Part shown: in pieces, positions 8,601-16,587 of the stretch
Layout of the letters: each line of letters begins with the position of its first letter
How positions within the stretch are numbered: position 1 is the stretch's first letter
Assembly (NCBI GenBank): GCA_035621235.1
Contig: CP141731.1
Location: 2,046,001 to 2,110,000 of the forward strand
Source of the DNA: Actinomycetaceae bacterium MB13-C1-2
Lineage (GTDB): Bacteria; Actinomycetota; Actinomycetes; Actinomycetales; Actinomycetaceae
Length of the DNA: 64,000 nucleotides
Direction of reading: 5' to 3'
Position numbers and translations under genes: made by a program
Notes under the pieces: model-generated
What the model saw: the letters and a program-made list of their open reading frames with translations, nothing else
Database searches by the model: none
What the model was told of the DNA's origin: nothing

Positions 8601-9956
8601 GTGGCAAAACAGAGCGTCTCTGGCTTCCCAGAATGGTTACCGGAAGACAGGATGGTAGAAGTCTTTGTCCAAGATACCCTTCGTCGCGTCTTTGAACTGC
8701 ACGGGTTCAGCGGGATTGAGACCAGGGCTGTCGAGCCACTATCAGCACTCGAATCGAAGGGCGAAACCTCAAAGCAGGTCTATCTCTTAGAGAGACTTCA
8801 GACGGTGCGTGAGGACGCCGCCAAGGGGACCTTAACGACCGAGCCAACAGGTCGCGATCTCGGCCTGCACTTTGATCTGACCGTTCCGCTGGCAAGGTAC
8901 GTTCTACAGAACGCGAACGAGTTAGTGTTTCCGCTCCGCCGCTATCAGATCCAAAAGGTTTGGCGTGGAGAACGTCCGCAAGAAGGACGCTTCCGCGAGT
9001 TCACTCAGGCAGACATCGACATTGTTGGTTTCGACACTCTGTCCTTTCACCACGAGGTTGAGGCGGCCCGGGTAATGCTTGACGCACTCGGACGGCTAGG
9101 GATTCCGCCCGTCCTGATGGAGGTCAACAACCGGCGTTTGCTCCAGGGACTGGTTTCGGCAGCAGGCATTGAAGACTTTGAAGGAACCCTGCGTGGCCTG
9201 GATAAACTCGATAAAATCGGTGCCGAAGGAGTTTCAGAGGAACTCAAGGCGATCGGTTTGAATCAAGCGCAGATCGAGCAGGTTATCGCCATTGCGCAGA
9301 TAAGCACCGACAGCGCGGACGAACTAAGAAACAGGATAGGCGAACTCGGACTTACCGGTGACCTAGTGCAGCAGGGTCTAGATGAGCTCTGTGAGCTACT
9401 TGACGGCGCATCGTCCTCGGCTCCCGGTCAGGTTAGAGCGTCCCTCCGGATTGCGCGCGGGCTCGACTACTACACCGGCTCGGTCTACGAGACGATCATT
9501 CCTGGCTATGAGTCTTTGGGCTCGATCTGCTCGGGGGGCAGGTACGACACGCTGGTCTCTGAGGGCAGACGCACCTACCCGGGTGTGGGACTGTCCGTCG
9601 GAGTTACGCGCCTGGTCTCGCTAATTCTCTCGGAGAGACTACTGGAGCCCTCTCGCCCTTCACCCTCGGTCGTTATGGTCGCGGTGAACTCAGAGGATGA
9701 GCGTCCTTTATCCGACCGGGTTGCCGCCACTTTAAGGGATCGCGGGGTGAACTGCGAAGTTGCGCCCAGCGCTCAGAAGTTTGGAAAACAAATTCGGATG
9801 GCGTCCAAGCGCGGAATCCCGTTTGTGTGGTTCCCCGCAGAGGGACGAGATCAGGTAAAGGACATTCGATCCGGCGAACAGATTGACGCCGACGCGATGT
9901 CTTGGTTCCCACCGAAAGAAGATTTGCTAGTCCAGGTCACGCCACCAAGAGACTGA
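8601..9956 (+). CDS. hisS: Histidyl-tRNA synthetase
   Basis: Class II aminoacyl-tRNA synthetase that charges tRNA-His. GTG 8601 is preceded by AAGGAG. Motif 2 is seen as VWRGERPQEGRFREFTQADID (only its core need be quoted: about residues 120-140) and the histidine-specific ARGLDYYTGSVYE near residue 290, followed by SGGRYD and YPGVGLSVGVTRL. The C-terminal anticodon-binding domain follows. The segment FDLTVPLARY (91-100) is unusual: the common bacterial form has LRPEGT here, while DLTVP-ARY is the eukaryote/archaea-like form, known also in bifidobacteria and relatives. The length of 451 is normal. The gene is convergent with the downstream RNA helicase gene. Confidence 0.95.
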   Translation: MAKQSVSGFPEWLPEDRMVEVFVQDTLRRVFELHGFSGIETRAVEPLSALESKGETSKQVYLLERLQTVREDAAKGTLTTEPTGRDLGLHFDLTVPLARYVLQNANELVFPLRRYQIQKVWRGERPQEGRFREFTQADIDIVGFDTLSFHHEVEAARVMLDALGRLGIPPVLMEVNNRRLLQGLVSAAGIEDFEGTLRGLDKLDKIGAEGVSEELKAIGLNQAQIEQVIAIAQISTDSADELRNRIGELGLTGDLVQQGLDELCELLDGASSSAPGQVRASLRIARGLDYYTGSVYETIIPGYESLGSICSGGRYDTLVSEGRRTYPGVGLSVGVTRLVSLILSERLLEPSRPSPSVVMVAVNSEDERPLSDRVAATLRDRGVNCEVAPSAQKFGKQIRMASKRGIPFVWFPAEGRDQVKDIRSGEQIDADAMSWFPPKEDLLVQVTPPRD

Positions 9957-9993
9957 GTCCCTCAGAGCACTTCGAGGTCTCCAGTCGTTTTTT

Positions 9994-10026
9994 GGCGTCT
10001 CCAGGTTGCTACAGCCCGGAGACGCC
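9994..10026. terminator. Inverted repeat between convergent hisS and helicase genes
   Basis: GGCGTCTCC (9994-10002) and GGAGACGCC (10018-10026) are perfect 9-base arms around a 15-base loop. The repeat lies 37 bases after the hisS stop and 22 bases before the end of the minus-strand helicase gene, so it could serve both. The T-run (TTTTTT, 9988-9993) lies before the stem on the plus strand and not after it, so this is not a textbook intrinsic terminator in either direction. Confidence 0.4.
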
Positions 10027-10048
10027 ATCTGCAGACTAATCCCTCAGA

Positions 10049-11797
10049 TCACTTATGACCCTTATAGTCCCTCTTTTTGCTGCGCGTCTTCCCCCCAAAA
10101 CTGGGTTTGCCGGACTTGGAATTCCCTCGGTCAACAGAGATGCGCATGCGCCTGCCCCGCAGAGTGGCGCGATCAATGCGTTTCATCTGTGCTTCAGAGA
10201 GCTCTTGATCTACTTGAACCACTGAGAATGAGGGGAAAATATCGATCTTCCCGACCGCCGATCCCTGGAGCCCTGCTTCTCCGGTGATTGCTCCAACAAT
10301 TCCTCCCGGACTGACTCCATCGCGCCGGCCAACCTCAATGCGGTACCGCTTGCCTTTTCCGGTGAAGTCCGTTCGGCCCTTTTTACGGGTCGAACTGGGG
10401 GTGGCAGCCTCGAAGGCGTCATCCATTCGGTCCTGCGCTGCCGTCGAGATTTCTCCAAGCGCGCGTGGGCTTGCTGCCTGGGTCAGCAGGGCCGCAGCAA
10501 CGTCGCGGTATCGCAGTCCCTCTTCTCGTTTGGCATCAAGGAGCGCTAGTACCGCATCGGGGATTGTCTTCTGCGTGGAAAGAGCGCTTTCAAGAACCCC
10601 GGTGGCTTTACTAAGCCGAACCTGCTCGGCGGAGGGGACCTGTACCTTCTGCATTGAAGAGCCGGTAGTGCGCTCGATGGAGCGCAGTTTTCGTACGTCC
10701 CGGGGAGTGAAGAATGTGAGGGACTGTCCCTCACGGCCAGCTCGGCCCGTACGCCCGACTCGGTGAACGTACTGCTCGTCTTCGCGAGGTACCTCATAGT
10801 TCACCACCAGACCAACGCGATCAACGTCGATCCCTCGCGCCGCCACATCCGTTGCTACCAACACATCTAGATAACCGCGGCGAAGGCCGTCAAGAAGACG
10901 CTCGCGCTCCCTTTGAGCGACGTCGCCGGAAATACCGGCGGCCCGGAAGCCCCGCGCAGATAGGGATAGAGAGACCTCTTCCGCATCCTTGCGAGTACGG
11001 ACGAAAACGATCGCGGCACCGGCATCCGAGACGGCGAGGAAGCGGCACAGCGCCTCGAAGCGCATCTTGGGCTGAATGACCGTGTAGGTCTGATTTATGG
11101 TCGAAACGGTGGACGAGGGTGAAGACACTTCGACCCGCTTGGCGGCGGTGAGGTACTTCTGGGCTACCTTCGCGATTCCCGGTGGCATCGTTGCCGAGAA
11201 GAGCGCGGTGAGGCGCTGATCCGGTACGGAGGCAAGGATCTGATCAACCTCCTCGGCGAATCCCATGCGAAGCATCTCATCGGCCTCGTCTAACACCAGA
11301 GTGTTTATGTGAGATAGGTCTAGGGCGCCACGTTCAATGAGGTCAATGGTGCGACCAGGCGTGCCGACAACAATCTGGGACCCCTGCTTTAGCGCCTGTA
11401 GCTGGGGAGCATATGAAGCTCCGCCGTAGACGGTCACGAACTTCAACTCTGAGCGTGGCCCAGCCAGGGCTTCAAGGGCCGCCGCGGTCTGGAGAGCGAG
11501 TTCGCGTGTCGGTGCCAACACAAGTGCTTGGGGAACCGCGAGTCCCGGGTCCATGCGGGTTAGCAAAGGCAGACCGAACGCGGCAGTCTTTCCGGTCCCG
11601 GTCTGTGCGATACCAATAACGTCCTGACCATCCACCAAAAGGGGAATAGACGCCTGCTGTATTGGAGTTGGATGTTCGAAGCCAAGATCACTTAGGATCT
11701 GCAACTGCGATTCTTCGAGGGGCAGGTCACTGAATCGAGCCTGCGACTCGGGGTCTGAACTTGTCATTTGCTTAGGATACGTGGCAGACGTGGTCAT
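10049..11797 (-). CDS. deaD: DEAD-box ATP-dependent RNA helicase (DeaD/CsdA type)
   Basis: Cytosolic RNA helicase probably acting in ribosome assembly or mRNA decay. All core motifs are present in order: [10 protein letters not shown] (Q motif), AQTGTGKT (Walker A), [29 protein letters not shown], then in the second RecA domain [12 protein letters not shown] and [15 protein letters not shown]-terminal DbpA-type RNA-binding fold follows ([21 protein letters not shown]), ending in a Lys/Arg/Gly-rich tail ([12 protein letters not shown]). ATG 11797 gives 582 residues; ATG 11767 is an alternative that removes 10 residues, and neither has a good Shine-Dalgarno. It is divergent from aspS, with a small palindrome between them. 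Confidence 0.95.
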   Translation of the reverse strand: MTTSATYPKQMTSSDPESQARFSDLPLEESQLQILSDLGFEHPTPIQQASIPLLVDGQDVIGIAQTGTGKTAAFGLPLLTRMDPGLAVPQALVLAPTRELALQTAAALEALAGPRSELKFVTVYGGASYAPQLQALKQGSQIVVGTPGRTIDLIERGALDLSHINTLVLDEADEMLRMGFAEEVDQILASVPDQRLTALFSATMPPGIAKVAQKYLTAAKRVEVSSPSSTVSTINQTYTVIQPKMRFEALCRFLAVSDAGAAIVFVRTRKDAEEVSLSLSARGFRAAGISGDVAQRERERLLDGLRRGYLDVLVATDVAARGIDVDRVGLVVNYEVPREDEQYVHRVGRTGRAGREGQSLTFFTPRDVRKLRSIERTTGSSMQKVQVPSAEQVRLSKATGVLESALSTQKTIPDAVLALLDAKREEGLRYRDVAAALLTQAASPRALGEISTAAQDRMDDAFEAATPSSTRKKGRTDFTGKGKRYRIEVGRRDGVSPGGIVGAITGEAGLQGSAVGKIDIFPSFSVVQVDQELSEAQMKRIDRATLRGRRMRISVDRGNSKSGKPSFGGKTRSKKRDYKGHK

Positions 11798-11805
11798 TCT
11801 GGCAC

Positions 11806-11823
11806 GGTGACTGTAATGTCACC
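11806..11823. promoter_or_regulatory. 18-bp palindrome between deaD and aspS
   Basis: GGTGAC-TGTAAT-GTCACC is a perfect 6-bp inverted repeat with a 6-base spacer, 9 bases upstream of the helicase ATG and 59 bases upstream of the aspS start. Its centre TGTAAT is one base from the -10 consensus on the plus strand, so a bound regulator could block a promoter there. A separate TAGAAT (11838-11843) is another possible -10 for aspS. No regulator is known to me for this exact motif. Confidence 0.4.
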
Positions 11824-11881
11824 CGATGCTTCCCGCGTAGAATCGCTAGAGCATCAATGGGAGTTGAGGGAAGGTTCAAAC

Positions 11882-13675
11882 GTGCAGCGCACACATCTGA
11901 TGGCCGAGTTGGGGCCCGATTCCGTTGGAGAAACCGTAACTCTGACCGGCTGGGTGGATCGACGTCGTGACCATGGCGGTGTCGTTTTTATCGACATGCG
12001 TGATCGCTCTGGTATCGCACAGGTGGTGGTACGCGACGAGGACATCGCGCACAGGTTGCGCCCCGAGTACGTGCTGCGCGTCACCGGCGAAGTCTCCTTG
12101 CGACCCGAGGGCAACGAAAACCTGTCGCTTCCTTCCGGCCAGGTAGAGGTGTTGTCTGACGAGGTAGAGATTCTCAACACCTCGGCACCGCTGCCGTTCC
12201 AGGTTTCGACTCACACCGATGAACCCGAGGCAGGAGAAGACGTCCGTCTAAAGTATCGCTACCTCGACCTGCGACGTCCAAAGGCTGCTGAGGCGCTGCG
12301 AGTACGTTCGGAAATGAACCGTGCGGCCCGCGAAACACTTTATGGTCTTGGGTTTACTGAGATCGAAACGCCCACTCTGACCCGCTCCACGCCCGAGGGA
12401 GCGCGAGATTTTGTGGTTCCTGCGCGCTTGTCTCCCGGTTCCTGGTATGCACTTCCTCAGTCGCCACAACTTTTTAAGCAGCTTCTAATGGTTGCGGGAA
12501 TGGAACGGTACTTCCAGATCGCTCGTTGCTACCGCGACGAAGACTTCCGTGCCGATAGACAGCCCGAGTTCACTCAACTGGATGTTGAGATGAGTTTCGT
12601 GGATCAAGAAGATGTTATTGCCGCCGCCGAAAAGGTTCTTAAGGCCGTGTGGAGCGTGATCGGATACGACATTCCAACGCCGATTCCTCATATGCCATTC
12701 CGTGAGGCCATGGAGCGCTTTGGAACTGATAAACCTGATCTGCGCTTCGGTCTTGAACTGGTAAACCTAACCGAGTATTTTGCGGGGTCACCGTTCCGTG
12801 TGTTCAATGCCCCCTACGTGGGTGCGGTGGTCATGCCCGGCGGAGCATCGCAGCCCCGAAGGACTTTCGACAAGTGGCAGGACTGGGCTCGCTCACGAGG
12901 CGGGAGAGGACTGGCGTACGTCACGATCGGTGAAGACGGCACCCTGGGTGGTCCGGTCGCCAAGAACATTTCGGAAGAGGAAAGAAACGGCCTGGCGGAG
13001 GCAACCGGCGCTCAGAACGGAGACTGTATTTTCTTTGCTGCGGGTGATCCGGACGATGCTCGCGGACTGCTTGGCGCAGCTCGCCTTGAGATTGGTGAGC
13101 GTCTGGGCCTGATCGATCCGAACGCCTGGGCATTCGTGTGGGTGGACGACGCACCGCTGTTCAAGCCGACTGCACAGGCCAAATCAGAAGGTGACGTTGC
13201 ACTGGGTGCTTCGGCCTGGACCGCAGTTCACCACGCGTTCACTTCACCGAAACCTGAGTTTGCCGACACCTTCGATACTGATCCTGGGGCCGCGCTAGCC
13301 TCTGCTTACGACATCGTATGCAACGGAAACGAGATCGGCGGAGGGTCGATCCGTATCCATCGCCGTGACGTCCAGGAGCGCGTCTTTGCGGTGATGGGTA
13401 TCGGCACGGAAGAGGCGCAGGAGAAGTTCGGCTTCTTGCTTGATGCGTTCCAGTTCGGTGCACCTCCTCACGGAGGAATCGCCTTCGGGTGGGATCGTAT
13501 TGCTGCCCTTTTGGTCGGCGCGCCATCTATCCGAGACGTCATCGCATTCCCGAAGTCCGGGGGTGGTTTCGATCCGCTAACTTCTGCGCCCGCACCAATA
13601 CCGGAAGAGCAGCGTAAAGAGACGGGCGTCGACTGGAAGCCCGAAGCTAAAGAGTCGGAGAAGACAGAGTCCTGA
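11882..13675 (+). CDS. aspS: Aspartyl-tRNA synthetase
   Basis: Class II synthetase that charges tRNA-Asp. The start is GTG 11882 with GGGAAGG eight bases upstream, giving 597 residues beginning [11 protein letters not shown], as in actinobacterial orthologues; the frame is open 38 codons further upstream, but that part does not look like AspRS. It shows an N-terminal OB-fold ([18 protein letters not shown]), a linker with [13 protein letters not shown], catalytic motif 2 [21 protein letters not shown], the bacterial-type GAD insertion, and C-terminal motif 3 [13 protein letters not shown]. It is a bacterial-type enzyme; whether it also charges tRNA-Asn cannot be told here. It is followed 43 bases later by the YciO-type gene. 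Confidence 0.95.
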   Translation: MQRTHLMAELGPDSVGETVTLTGWVDRRRDHGGVVFIDMRDRSGIAQVVVRDEDIAHRLRPEYVLRVTGEVSLRPEGNENLSLPSGQVEVLSDEVEILNTSAPLPFQVSTHTDEPEAGEDVRLKYRYLDLRRPKAAEALRVRSEMNRAARETLYGLGFTEIETPTLTRSTPEGARDFVVPARLSPGSWYALPQSPQLFKQLLMVAGMERYFQIARCYRDEDFRADRQPEFTQLDVEMSFVDQEDVIAAAEKVLKAVWSVIGYDIPTPIPHMPFREAMERFGTDKPDLRFGLELVNLTEYFAGSPFRVFNAPYVGAVVMPGGASQPRRTFDKWQDWARSRGGRGLAYVTIGEDGTLGGPVAKNISEEERNGLAEATGAQNGDCIFFAAGDPDDARGLLGAARLEIGERLGLIDPNAWAFVWVDDAPLFKPTAQAKSEGDVALGASAWTAVHHAFTSPKPEFADTFDTDPGAALASAYDIVCNGNEIGGGSIRIHRRDVQERVFAVMGIGTEEAQEKFGFLLDAFQFGAPPHGGIAFGWDRIAALLVGAPSIRDVIAFPKSGGGFDPLTSAPAPIPEEQRKETGVDWKPEAKESEKTES

Positions 13676-13718
13676 GGTGACCCCTCGACTTGTCGGAAAG
13701 CACCACTAAAGTTGGGGT

Positions 13719-14336
13719 ATGACAACGATTGAGATACATCCCGACAACCCCCAGCCCAGATTGATCAGCAGAGTCGTCCAGACGCTGAACGATGGTGGAA
13801 CGGTCGCGATTCCGACAGACTCCGGCTACGCGATTGCGTGCAAGCTTGGGAACAAAGCCGGGATGGACACAATCCGCTCTGTCCGAAAGCTGGATGAGTC
13901 GCATAACTTCTCGTTGCTCTGTGATTCATTTGGTCAGCTCGGGGAACTTGTTATCGTCGATAACAAAGCTTTTCGCACCATCAAGGCCCTCACTCCGGGG
14001 GCCTACACCTTCATCCTGCACGCCACGAAAGAAGTGCCCCGGATGACACTGAATAAGAAGAAGAAAACCGTTGGGGTTCGAATCCCAGAGCACACCATAA
14101 CGCAGGCGATTGTGCGTGAGTTGGGCGAGCCGCTTCTCTGTTCGACGCTAATTCTTCCTGGAACTGAAGATCCGCTGATCTACGGTGAGGACGTTGCAGA
14201 CGCCATAGGTAGCCAGGTCGATTTGGTTGTGGACGCGCCGGTCGGTGAGGGCGGGGCAACCACGGTCGTCTCGTTCGAGCAGGGATATCCAGAAGTGGTG
14301 CGCGAAGGCGCTGGCGAAACCTCACTCTTCGACTGA
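13719..14336 (+). CDS. yciO: YciO/Sua5 family protein (threonylcarbamoyl-AMP synthase-like)
   Basis: A 205-residue cytosolic protein of the YrdC/Sua5/YciO superfamily, which in the Sua5/TsaC branch makes threonylcarbamoyl-AMP for the t6A37 modification of tRNA. It reads [18 protein letters not shown], then [45 protein letters not shown] and [15 protein letters not shown]. These segments match the YciO subgroup more closely than classic TsaC. The role of YciO itself is less certain than that of TsaC, so the activity should be treated as likely, not shown. It begins 43 bases after aspS and ends 14 bases before rarA, so cotranscription with rarA is likely. Confidence 0.88.
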   Translation: MTTIEIHPDNPQPRLISRVVQTLNDGGTVAIPTDSGYAIACKLGNKAGMDTIRSVRKLDESHNFSLLCDSFGQLGELVIVDNKAFRTIKALTPGAYTFILHATKEVPRMTLNKKKKTVGVRIPEHTITQAIVRELGEPLLCSTLILPGTEDPLIYGEDVADAIGSQVDLVVDAPVGEGGATTVVSFEQGYPEVVREGAGETSLFD

Positions 14337-14350
14337 GCGGGAAATGGACT

Positions 14351-15685
14351 GTGGATCTTTTTGATGCGCTCGGTGTCGATGAGTTAGGACTGCCCGCGGA
14401 GTCGGGGAGTGCTCCGCTGGCGGTTCGGATGCGTCCGCGTAGTGTCGAAGAGGTACTTGGCCAGGATCATCTCCTTACTCCTGGCTCTCCAATGTCCAGA
14501 CTCCTTTCCAAGGAGTCCACAGGTGTTTCCTCAGTGATCCTCTGGGGACCACCCGGAACGGGTAAAACTACGTTGGCCTACCTAATTGCCAGGCAGTCTG
14601 ATCGCCGGTTCGCGGAGGTATCCGCAGTCAGTGCCGGAGTCAAGGAAGTGCGTGAGGTCATCGGAAGCGCCCGTAGGCATCAGGGTGCAACCGGGCAGAA
14701 CACGGTGCTTTTCATTGATGAGGTTCATCGCTTCTCGAAGTCACAGCAGGATGCGTTGCTCCCAGCGGTAGAAAACCAGTGGATCACCCTTGTTGCAGCA
14801 ACAACCGAGAACCCTTCTTTTTCGGTTATCTCACCGTTGCTCTCCCGCTCTCTGCTGCTGGTTCTGAATCCCCTTAGCGAGGATGACATTCGCAAGGCGA
14901 TAACAAGAGCCCTTGAAGATGAGCGTGGCCTCGCTGGCCGGGCGACGTTGGATGACGATGCGCTGGAAGCGCTGGTTAGTGTTTCTGGATCGGATGCTCG
15001 CAAGGCTCTGACACTGCTTGAGGCCTCATTCTCTGCTGCAAACGATAGAGGAGTAGAAGAGATAACGGCTGATGACGTATCGACTGCTGCGTCGGTTGCC
15101 CTTGTCCGCTGGGATCAGGATCAGCATTACGATGTGGCAAGCGCTTTCATAAAGTCGATGCGGGGAAGTGACGTTGATGCCTCAGTTCACTACCTTGCAC
15201 GAATGCTTGAGGCGGGCGAGGACCCCCGATTTGTTGCCCGGCGAGTGATGATCTGTGCGGCTGAGGATGTTGGGATGGCATCGCCAAGCACCCTGCAAGT
15301 GGCGGTGGCGGCCGCTCAAGCGGTGGCGCTAGTGGGAATGCCAGAGGCACGAATCATCTTGGCTGAGGCGGTGATCGCCGTCGCCACGGCGCCTAAGTCA
15401 AACTCCGTTATTACCGCCATTGATGCCGCTCAGGGCGATCTGCGAGCCGGCAAAACAGGCCCGGTCCCGCTCCATCTGCGTGACGCGCACTATGCCGGAG
15501 CCAAGAAACTCTCGCACGGAGAAGGCTACAAGTACGCCCACGACGAACCCCACGCCGTAGCCGTCCAGCAGTACCTTCCGGATAACCTGGTAGGAACTCG
15601 CTACTATGAGCCGTCCGGCAGGGGTGAGGAAGCCCTCATAGGAAAACGGCTACAGGCGATCCGAAACATCCTCGACGTGCACTAG
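14351..15685 (+). CDS. rarA: Replication-associated recombination protein RarA (MgsA), AAA+ ATPase
   Basis: RarA is a AAA+ ATPase related to clamp-loader subunits and acts at stalled replication forks. The start is GTG 14351. It shows Walker [13 protein letters not shown] (about residues 66-77), Walker [17 protein letters not shown], sensor 1 [20 protein letters not shown], and a C-terminal tetramerisation region with [18 protein letters not shown] and [11 protein letters not shown]. Its 444 residues are the normal length. It follows yciO by 14 bases. A 167-base gap to rpsD suggests that the ribosomal protein gene has its own promoter. Confidence 0.95.
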   Translation: MDLFDALGVDELGLPAESGSAPLAVRMRPRSVEEVLGQDHLLTPGSPMSRLLSKESTGVSSVILWGPPGTGKTTLAYLIARQSDRRFAEVSAVSAGVKEVREVIGSARRHQGATGQNTVLFIDEVHRFSKSQQDALLPAVENQWITLVAATTENPSFSVISPLLSRSLLLVLNPLSEDDIRKAITRALEDERGLAGRATLDDDALEALVSVSGSDARKALTLLEASFSAANDRGVEEITADDVSTAASVALVRWDQDQHYDVASAFIKSMRGSDVDASVHYLARMLEAGEDPRFVARRVMICAAEDVGMASPSTLQVAVAAAQAVALVGMPEARIILAEAVIAVATAPKSNSVITAIDAAQGDLRAGKTGPVPLHLRDAHYAGAKKLSHGEGYKYAHDEPHAVAVQQYLPDNLVGTRYYEPSGRGEEALIGKRLQAIRNILDVH

Positions 15686-15805
15686 GCTCGAACGCGGCAC
15701 GTTATCTGTGTATGCGGTTGGCGTGTTTTCAATAACTAAAGAGTCCTGGGGTCTTAGCCGATGGGATTGTGTTGCGTAACTGCGAACGATTCCGGGAGTT
15801 GGCCC

Positions 15806-15828
15806 CATGGGTAGAGCATCCGCCCATG
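15806..15828 (+). promoter_or_regulatory. Hairpin in the rpsD leader
   Basis: CATGGG (15806-15811) and CCCATG (15823-15828) are perfect 6-base arms around an 11-base loop, ending 13 bases before the rpsD Shine-Dalgarno AGGAG. S4 is an autoregulatory protein in other bacteria, so a structured leader here could be its target; that is inference. I could not assign a clear promoter in the 167-base rarA-rpsD gap. Confidence 0.35.
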
Positions 15829-15852
15829 ACAGACTGAAACAGGAGAGAACAT

Positions 15853-16476
15853 ATGTCGGGAAACCGTTCCCGTAAGTCGGTGCGCCAGTCGCGCGCACTT
15901 GGCGTCCCCCTAACCCCGAAGGCTGTGCGCTACTTCGAGAAGCGCCCCTACGGCCCGGGCGAACACGGTCGTACACGTCGTCGTCAAGAGTCCGATTATG
16001 CCGTGCGTCTGAAGGAAAAGCAGCGTCTACGCGAGCAGTACGGTATTCGTGAGAAGCAGATGGCCCGCGCATTCGCGGAGGCGAAGAAAGAACAGGGACT
16101 GACTGGTGAGAACCTGGTCGAGCTGCTCGAGATGCGCCTCGACGCCCTGGTACTCCGTTCTGGCTTCGCTCGTACAATGGCACAGGCACGACAAGACGTT
16201 GTTCACCGTCACATCCTGGTCGACGGACAGATCGTTGACCGTCCGTCGTTCCGTGTGAAGCCTGGCCAGGTTATTCAGGTTAAGCCGAAGTCACAGACCA
16301 CGGTTCCCTTCGAAATTGCGGCGACAGGGGCTCACGCCGAGGTTCTACCGAAGACCCCTGAGTATCTGGACGTTGATTTGGCACAGCTCAAGTCCGTTCT
16401 GGTCCGCCGACCGAAGCGCGATGAGGTCCCGGTTGAGTGCGACGTCCAAATGGTCGTCGAGTACTACTCACGCTAG
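15853..16476 (+). CDS. rpsD: 30S ribosomal protein S4
   Basis: Primary 16S rRNA-binding protein of the small subunit body. ATG 15853 follows AGGAGAG. It shows the S4 N-terminal region SGNRSRKSVRQSRALGVPL and the KRPYGPGEHGRTRRR segment, then the S4 RNA-binding domain (MRLDALVLRSGFARTMAQAR, HILVDGQIVDRPSFRVKPG) and the C-terminal end MVVEYYSR. The protein has 207 residues. The N-terminal zinc-binding cysteines of the C-plus type are absent (the only Cys is near residue 196), so this is the zinc-independent form. The gene stands alone between rarA and alaS, away from the ribosomal protein operons, as in many actinobacteria. Confidence 0.97.
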   Translation: MSGNRSRKSVRQSRALGVPLTPKAVRYFEKRPYGPGEHGRTRRRQESDYAVRLKEKQRLREQYGIREKQMARAFAEAKKEQGLTGENLVELLEMRLDALVLRSGFARTMAQARQDVVHRHILVDGQIVDRPSFRVKPGQVIQVKPKSQTTVPFEIAATGAHAEVLPKTPEYLDVDLAQLKSVLVRRPKRDEVPVECDVQMVVEYYSR

Positions 16477-16500
16477 GAACCGCTTTAGAGCATTTCATGT

Positions 16501-16534
16501 CAGGTGGACGGAAGGGACTTCTTCCGTCCACCTG
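16501..16534 (+). terminator. Strong hairpin between rpsD and alaS
   Basis: CAGGTGGACGGAAG (16501-16514) and CTTCCGTCCACCTG (16521-16534) form a perfect 14-bp stem with a 6-base loop, 24 bases after the rpsD stop. No U-tract follows, so it may be a Rho-assisted or U-less terminator, an mRNA-stabilising end, or part of the alaS leader. I saw no T-box features (no specifier loop or TGGNACCGCG-like element). Confidence 0.6.
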
Positions 16535-16587
16535 CGAGTTAACAATCCTCGTTCTCCCTGCCCTTTAGATACCGGAGCACTGACACC

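Noticed and set aside
16477-16587. T-box riboswitch upstream of alaS
   Set aside because: No specifier loop, AGTA-I bulge or TGGNACC antiterminator sequence; only one simple hairpin.
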